This document shows positions 25,101 to 28,724 of a stretch of 28,724 nucleotides of DNA, piece by piece. The notes below the pieces were generated by a model that was given only the letters and a program-made list of their open reading frames with translations, did not search any database and was not told where the DNA came from. Source of the DNA: Candidatus Fonsibacter sp. (GTDB lineage: Bacteria; Pseudomonadota; Alphaproteobacteria; Pelagibacterales; Pelagibacteraceae); contig SHWR01000007.1 in the NCBI GenBank assembly GCA_009693745.1, positions 1 through 28,724 of the forward strand, given 5' to 3'. Every line of letters begins with the position of its first letter. The stretch's first letter is position 1. The position numbers were made by a program, and so were the translations under genes.

Positions 25101-25790
25101 CTATTTGCTGCCTGCAGGAGCTAAACTTGCTGCAGTTTTCCAAATAACTAAACCGAATAATATTTTATTAATAAAATCCGCTAAGTTATAAACAAGGTTC
25201 AAAGTTACCTCATTTGCTGATCCAAAAAGATATCCCAAAGGATAAACTAACCATCCGATTGTTACAATCCATTTACAGAACTCAAAACAATCTTTTGCAG
25301 CTCCAGTTAATTTTGCTGCTTCTTTTCCGGCTTCACCTGCGAACACTTCATATAAAATGAAGATCCAACCAGCCATACCAATAATAAAACCAGCATTAAC
25401 ACTTATGTTTTCAGCTTCACCTAGATAACCGCCAATTAACATAATTAATGTTCCAACTAAAAGTCTCCAGAAAATTCCTGATGAAACTTTTTTAACAGCT
25501 AAAAGAATAAAATAAAATTGAATCATTAATAACGGAACAGTTAATAGCCAATCAATATATCTAAATACTGTTTGTGATGTACCAGTGGTTACCCAAACTT
25601 CTCTCATGTACATGTAATGCACGAATGCAATACCTGTAACTAAACCTGATATAGTAACTGAAGTTCTCCATGAAGCTTTTACTGAGTTTCTTTCTATAAA
25701 GAAAAAAACAGTTGTTGCTAACAGTGCCATTGATATTAACCAGAATGTAATTCCAGTTATATCACTAGACTGTAGTGATGAACTTTTCAT
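25101..25790 (-). CDS. Proteorhodopsin-family microbial rhodopsin with a Gln at the proton-donor site
   Basis: 229 residues, seven hydrophobic helices. Retinal pocket: Schiff-base lysine K209 and D205 in LADFINK, H58 (GPR His75) in FVHYMYMREVW, and the helix C segment RYIDWLLTVPLLMIQFYF. Aligning that segment to green proteorhodopsin gives acceptor D80 (=D97), T84 (=T101), L88 (=position 105, leucine, predicting green absorption) and Q91 (=E108). The normal carboxylate donor is thus replaced by glutamine (codon CAA at 25518-25520). There is no signal peptide: the protein starts a few residues before helix A, and an in-frame TAA directly precedes the ATG, which has an AAGGGG ribosome site. Function as a slow proton pump, other ion pump or sensor is open. 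Confidence 0.95.
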   Translation of the reverse strand: MKSSSLQSSDITGITFWLISMALLATTVFFFIERNSVKASWRTSVTISGLVTGIAFVHYMYMREVWVTTGTSQTVFRYIDWLLTVPLLMIQFYFILLAVKKVSSGIFWRLLVGTLIMLIGGYLGEAENISVNAGFIIGMAGWIFILYEVFAGEAGKEAAKLTGAAKDCFEFCKWIVTIGWLVYPLGYLFGSANEVTLNLVYNLADFINKILFGLVIWKTAASLAPAGSK

Positions 25791-25821
25791 TTAATTAATC
25801 CCCTTGTATTTGTTTAAGTAA

Positions 25822-25849
25822 ATCAAAAACTAAAGTAATTTGGAGTCAA
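25822..25849 (-). promoter_or_regulatory. Putative proteorhodopsin promoter
   Basis: Minus strand: TTGACT (25844-25849, 5 of 6) then, after 16 bases, TTTGAT (25822-25827, 4 of 6). A transcript starting near 25815 would carry about 25 bases of leader including the strong AAGGGG Shine-Dalgarno at 25800-25805, nine bases before the ATG. Start choice is fixed by a stop codon immediately upstream of the ATG. Confidence 0.5.
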
Positions 25850-25874
25850 TTAAAAGGCTAAAAATTAAATAAAA

Positions 25875-25904
25875 ATTGTTAATTTATGCGGCTTTTTTAA
25901 CAAT
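25875..25904. repeat. 8-bp inverted repeat between rhodopsin and crtI
   Basis: ATTGTTAA (25875-25882) and TTAACAAT (25897-25904), perfect arms separated by 14 bases. It lies 44 bases before the crtI ATG and upstream of the rhodopsin promoter, within the longest gene-free gap of the window (157 bases). It could be an operator for the divergent light-related genes, or its left arm could hold the crtI -35 (TTGTTA). In A/T-rich DNA chance remains a serious alternative. Confidence 0.35.
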
Positions 25905-25947
25905 ACAACTATAGCTAAATAAACAATAATAATTAGAAGTATAATAA

Positions 25948-27423
25948 ATGATTAAAAAAGCAGTAGTAATAGGTTCTGGTTTTGGAGGAATTGCCTCGGC
26001 TTTAAGATTAAAAGCCATGAATTATGATGTGACCATAATTGAAAAAAATTCTGACCTAGGAGGTAGAGCAAGAACGTTCTATAAGAATGGATATAGGTTT
26101 GATGCAGGTCCAACTGTAATTACAGCGCCTTATCTAATTGAGGAGCTATTTTCGCTTTTTCAAAAAAATATTAAAGATTATGTAAAAATTGTACCATTAA
26201 AAATTTGGTATCAATTTATATTTAGTGATTTATCAAAATTTAATTACACAAATAGTCATAAGAAAAATATAAATGAAATAACAAAAATTAATCCGAATGA
26301 CGTTATTGGATTTGAAAAATTATTAAAATTCTCAGAAAAGATTTTCAATAAAGGTTATTTAGAACTATCAGACAAACCATTTTCTAAATTTACATTTATG
26401 CTAAAACAAATCCCAGCTTTACTACTACTTAAAAGTTATTTTTCAGTATATAAACTAGTTTCAAAATTTATAAGAAATAATAAATTAAGAAAAATTTTTA
26501 GCGTACATCCTCTTTTGGTTGGTGGTAATCCATTTTCTACAACTTCTATTTACACACTAATATTATTTTTAGAGAAGAAATGGGGAGTACATTACGCTAT
26601 TGGTGGTACTGGCAAAATTGTTTCTTCATTAGAAAAATTAATGAAAGAAGTAGGCATTGAAGTTATTAAAAATGAAGAAGTAATTAAAATAACAACAGAT
26701 AAAAAAAATATTACTGGCGTTATTACAAAAAATAATAAAAATATAAACGCAAAAGTTGTCGTTTGTAATGCTGACCCACCTTTTGTCTATAAATATTTAT
26801 TAGATAATAAACAAAATACTTTTCTTTTTAATAAAAAAATAAATCGGATGGACTATTCTATGGGTTTATTTGTGTATTATTTTGGATCAAAAAAAAAATA
26901 TAATAATATTGAGCATCATAGTATCTATTTTGGAGATTCTTATAAAGAGTTACTAAAAAAAATATTTGACAAAAAAATATTAAGTGATGATATAAGTTAT
27001 TATTTACATCGACCGACTGCAACGGATGAGACGATGGCTCCAAAAAATAAAGATTGTTTTTATGTTTTAGTACCTGTTCCAAATAATCTGTCTAAAATTA
27101 AATGGAAAGAAGAAGGAGAAAGATTTAAAGATATTGTTATTAAAAAACTAAGTTTAACTTTATTGCCTGAAATTGAAAAATATATCGAAGATGATTTTTA
27201 CATAACTCCAGATTATTTTGAAACAGAACTTAAAACTCTTCACGGCTCAGGTTTTTCCATACAACCTAAATTCTCACAGTCAGCATACTTCAGATTCCAT
27301 AATAAATCTGAGTTATATAATGGTTTATTTTTTGTAGGGGCCGGAACGCACCCTGGAGCTGGGATTCCTGGCGTTTTATCATCTGCGAAAGTTCTAGAAA
27401 AAATCGTCCCAAAAATAAAATGA
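25948..27423 (+). CDS. crtI: Phytoene desaturase
   Basis: FAD-dependent desaturation of phytoene to lycopene. 491 residues: the dinucleotide-binding GSGFGG (9-14) with ALRLKAMNYDVTIIEKNSDLGGRAR at the N-terminus, FDAGPTVITAP, a middle section including VHPLLVGGNPFSTTSIY, and the C-terminal CrtI signature GLFFVGAGTHPGAGIPGVLSSAK. It overlaps crtB by four bases (ATGA), so the two are translationally coupled. Divergent from the rhodopsin gene, whose retinal chromophore depends on this pathway. Confidence 0.96.
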   Translation: MIKKAVVIGSGFGGIASALRLKAMNYDVTIIEKNSDLGGRARTFYKNGYRFDAGPTVITAPYLIEELFSLFQKNIKDYVKIVPLKIWYQFIFSDLSKFNYTNSHKKNINEITKINPNDVIGFEKLLKFSEKIFNKGYLELSDKPFSKFTFMLKQIPALLLLKSYFSVYKLVSKFIRNNKLRKIFSVHPLLVGGNPFSTTSIYTLILFLEKKWGVHYAIGGTGKIVSSLEKLMKEVGIEVIKNEEVIKITTDKKNITGVITKNNKNINAKVVVCNADPPFVYKYLLDNKQNTFLFNKKINRMDYSMGLFVYYFGSKKKYNNIEHHSIYFGDSYKELLKKIFDKKILSDDISYYLHRPTATDETMAPKNKDCFYVLVPVPNNLSKIKWKEEGERFKDIVIKKLSLTLLPEIEKYIEDDFYITPDYFETELKTLHGSGFSIQPKFSQSAYFRFHNKSELYNGLFFVGAGTHPGAGIPGVLSSAKVLEKIVPKIK

Positions 27424-28253
27424 ATATTGAGTTTTATATAAAATATTATGGAAAATCTTTTTATTGGGCCGGAAAATTTTTAGAAAAAGAGATTTTGAAT
27501 GATTGCTCTACTCTCTATGCATTCTGTAGAGTTATAGATAACCTTGCTGATGAAAATAAAAATTCGAAATCAAGTGTAGATATTTTTATTAAAGATTATT
27601 TCAACAAAAATTCTAAAATAATTGTAATAAAAAAATTTAAGCAAATTGAACAAAAATATAAAATACCAAAAAAATTTATTGATGATCTATTTTATGGAAT
27701 AAAATTAGATACAAAAGCCGTAAAAATGAAGTCCATTGAAGAAATTATAAAATATTCATATTACGTTGGCGGAACAGTTGGTGCGATGATGGCTTACATA
27801 TTTAAAACTACAAGTTCTAAAGCTTTAAAACATGCAATAGATTTAGGTATTGCTATGCAACTAACTAATATAGCAAGGGACGTTATGAATGATGCTAAAT
27901 TAGGTCGTATATATTTACCTACAAGCTCTTTTAATAAAAAAATTAGTGTTTATGATTTAAGTATAAAAAATTTTAATCCCAATAAACTATTTGATATAAT
28001 TAAAAAAATTATTGCTATCGCTGAAAAATACTATGAAAATGGAAATAGAGGAATAAAATATCTTCCTATAAAAGTTAAATTCTCAATCTTATTAGCAAGT
28101 AATTTATATAGAGGCATTGGCAATAAAATTATTAAAGTAAATCAAAAAGATTATTTTAAAAATCGCATATATTTAAATATTTATGAAAAAATTATAATTA
28201 CTTTAAAATCTTTTTATATGTTTAAATTCAGAAATAAAAAATTATTTATATAA
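27420..28253 (+). CDS. crtB: Phytoene synthase
   Basis: Head-to-head condensation of two geranylgeranyl diphosphates to phytoene. 277 residues. The start region YYGKSFYWAGKFL and STLYAFCRVIDNLAD give the first Asp-rich motif (D40-x3-D44); TNIARDVMNDAKLGRIYLP gives the second D-x3-D motif and the family's GR-x-YLP sequence. The length is slightly short of common 290-310-residue forms but no motif is missing. Sits between crtI and crtY. Confidence 0.95.
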   Translation: MNIEFYIKYYGKSFYWAGKFLEKEILNDCSTLYAFCRVIDNLADENKNSKSSVDIFIKDYFNKNSKIIVIKKFKQIEQKYKIPKKFIDDLFYGIKLDTKAVKMKSIEEIIKYSYYVGGTVGAMMAYIFKTTSSKALKHAIDLGIAMQLTNIARDVMNDAKLGRIYLPTSSFNKKISVYDLSIKNFNPNKLFDIIKKIIAIAEKYYENGNRGIKYLPIKVKFSILLASNLYRGIGNKIIKVNQKDYFKNRIYLNIYEKIIITLKSFYMFKFRNKKLFI

Positions 28254-28257
28254 GCTA

Positions 28258-28724
28258 ATGAATAAATTTGACTATATTATCATAGGCGCTGGTTGTTCTG
28301 GCCTTTCTCTCTTATATGAAATGAACAAGAATAACATTTTACAAAATAAAACTTGTGCTATTTTTGATAAAAGAAAAAACTTTAATAAAGATAAAATATG
28401 GTCTTACTGGAATGTTTTTGAACATTCTTTTAATGATTGCCTAATAGATAAATGGAACAAAATATCAATCAGATATAATTCTGAAGAGATAATATTGGAT
28501 TGTAATAATTTTGAGTATCACTCAATTGATAGTGGAAAATTTTATAATAAAGTATTAGACAATGTATCTAGTAATAAAAATATTTCTTTTTTTTTAGATC
28601 ATTCTATAGATAAAATATCTGAAAGTAATAATGAGGTAATAGTTCAAACTAAAAATCAGTCTTTTTATACAAATTTAGTTTTTGATAGCTCATTAGAAGA
28701 CAATAACACAAAAGAAGTGCATAT
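28258..28724 (+). CDS. crtY: Lycopene beta-cyclase, N-terminal part (cut by window edge)
   Basis: An open frame starting at the ATG four bases after the crtB stop and running without stop to the end of the window (155 complete codons). It opens MNKFDYIIIGAGCSGLSLLY, a dinucleotide-binding motif typical of lycopene cyclases, followed about 40 residues in by KDKIWSYWN, the counterpart of the conserved D-x-T-W-x-F-W motif of CrtY, and later TNLVFDSS, matching the FDSR-like strand. It would close lycopene ends to beta-carotene, the precursor of retinal. The remainder, and any blh or crtE, are outside the window. Confidence 0.88.
   Translation, partial: MNKFDYIIIGAGCSGLSLLYEMNKNNILQNKTCAIFDKRKNFNKDKIWSYWNVFEHSFNDCLIDKWNKISIRYNSEEIILDCNNFEYHSIDSGKFYNKVLDNVSSNKNISFFLDHSIDKISESNNEVIVQTKNQSFYTNLVFDSSLEDNNTKEVH

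Noticed and set aside
1..28724. tRNA genes, CRISPR arrays, insertion sequences or prophage genes
   Set aside because: Gaps between genes are too short and none shows cloverleaf sequence, regularly spaced repeats, transposase motifs or flanking direct repeats.

Overview
The window is a dense, very AT-rich stretch of bacterial chromosome. It most resembles a streamlined marine alphaproteobacterium of the SAR11/Pelagibacterales or HIMB59-like type. The basis is gene content and style: a proteorhodopsin with carotenoid genes, a eukaryote-like NADP isocitrate dehydrogenase, an alphaproteobacterial-type DksA with a degenerate zinc finger, a recA-alaS pair, a near-match to the alphaproteobacterial SOS box, lysine/asparagine/isoleucine-rich proteins, no gap over 160 bp, and many 1- or 4-base gene overlaps. 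The exact lineage is inference. I see no tRNA, rRNA, CRISPR array, insertion sequence or prophage.

Layout. (1) 1-1164 (+): 3' part of purF, cut by the window edge. (2) 11204 down to 1166 (-): eleven co-directional, nearly touching genes, psd - pssA - glycosyltransferase-like gene - rlmE - guaB - small TPR protein - guaA - panB - yfgM-like - bamB - der. They cover phosphatidylethanolamine synthesis, GMP synthesis, pantothenate synthesis, rRNA methylation and outer-membrane/ribosome assembly. (3) 11275-12489 (+): icd. (4) 15164 down to 12486 and 16362 down to 15274 (-): alaS and recA. (5) 19342 down to 16475 (-): a HCCA-isomerase-like protein, a glycerate-kinase-like P-loop kinase and a TolC-like outer-membrane channel. 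(6) 19384-20010 (+): a glutathione S-transferase, convergent with dksA (-). (7) 20492-22700 (+): an ArnT/PMT-type membrane glycosyltransferase followed by a GT2 glycosyltransferase. (8) 24049 down to 22708 (-): a 2Fe-2S ferredoxin and a ferredoxin-NADP reductase. (9) 24086-25081 (+): an enolase-superfamily dipeptide epimerase. (10) 25790 down to 25101 (-): proteorhodopsin, divergent from crtI, crtB and the start of crtY (+), the last cut by the right edge.

The right end is a light-harvesting module: crtI, crtB and crtY make beta-carotene, the precursor of retinal, and the rhodopsin uses retinal to pump ions. The final retinal-forming enzyme (blh-type) and crtE are not in view and may lie beyond the right edge.

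Main points of interest: the rhodopsin keeps the Schiff-base lysine and the acceptor aspartate but has glutamine at the proton-donor position (Asp-Thr-Gln instead of Asp-Thr-Glu) and lacks a signal peptide; the Der GTPase has lost its whole first G domain; a strong terminator is built into the last codons of the epimerase; dksA appears to be transcribed almost leaderless from a near-consensus promoter; and two convergent gene pairs share a single TTAA as both stop codons.
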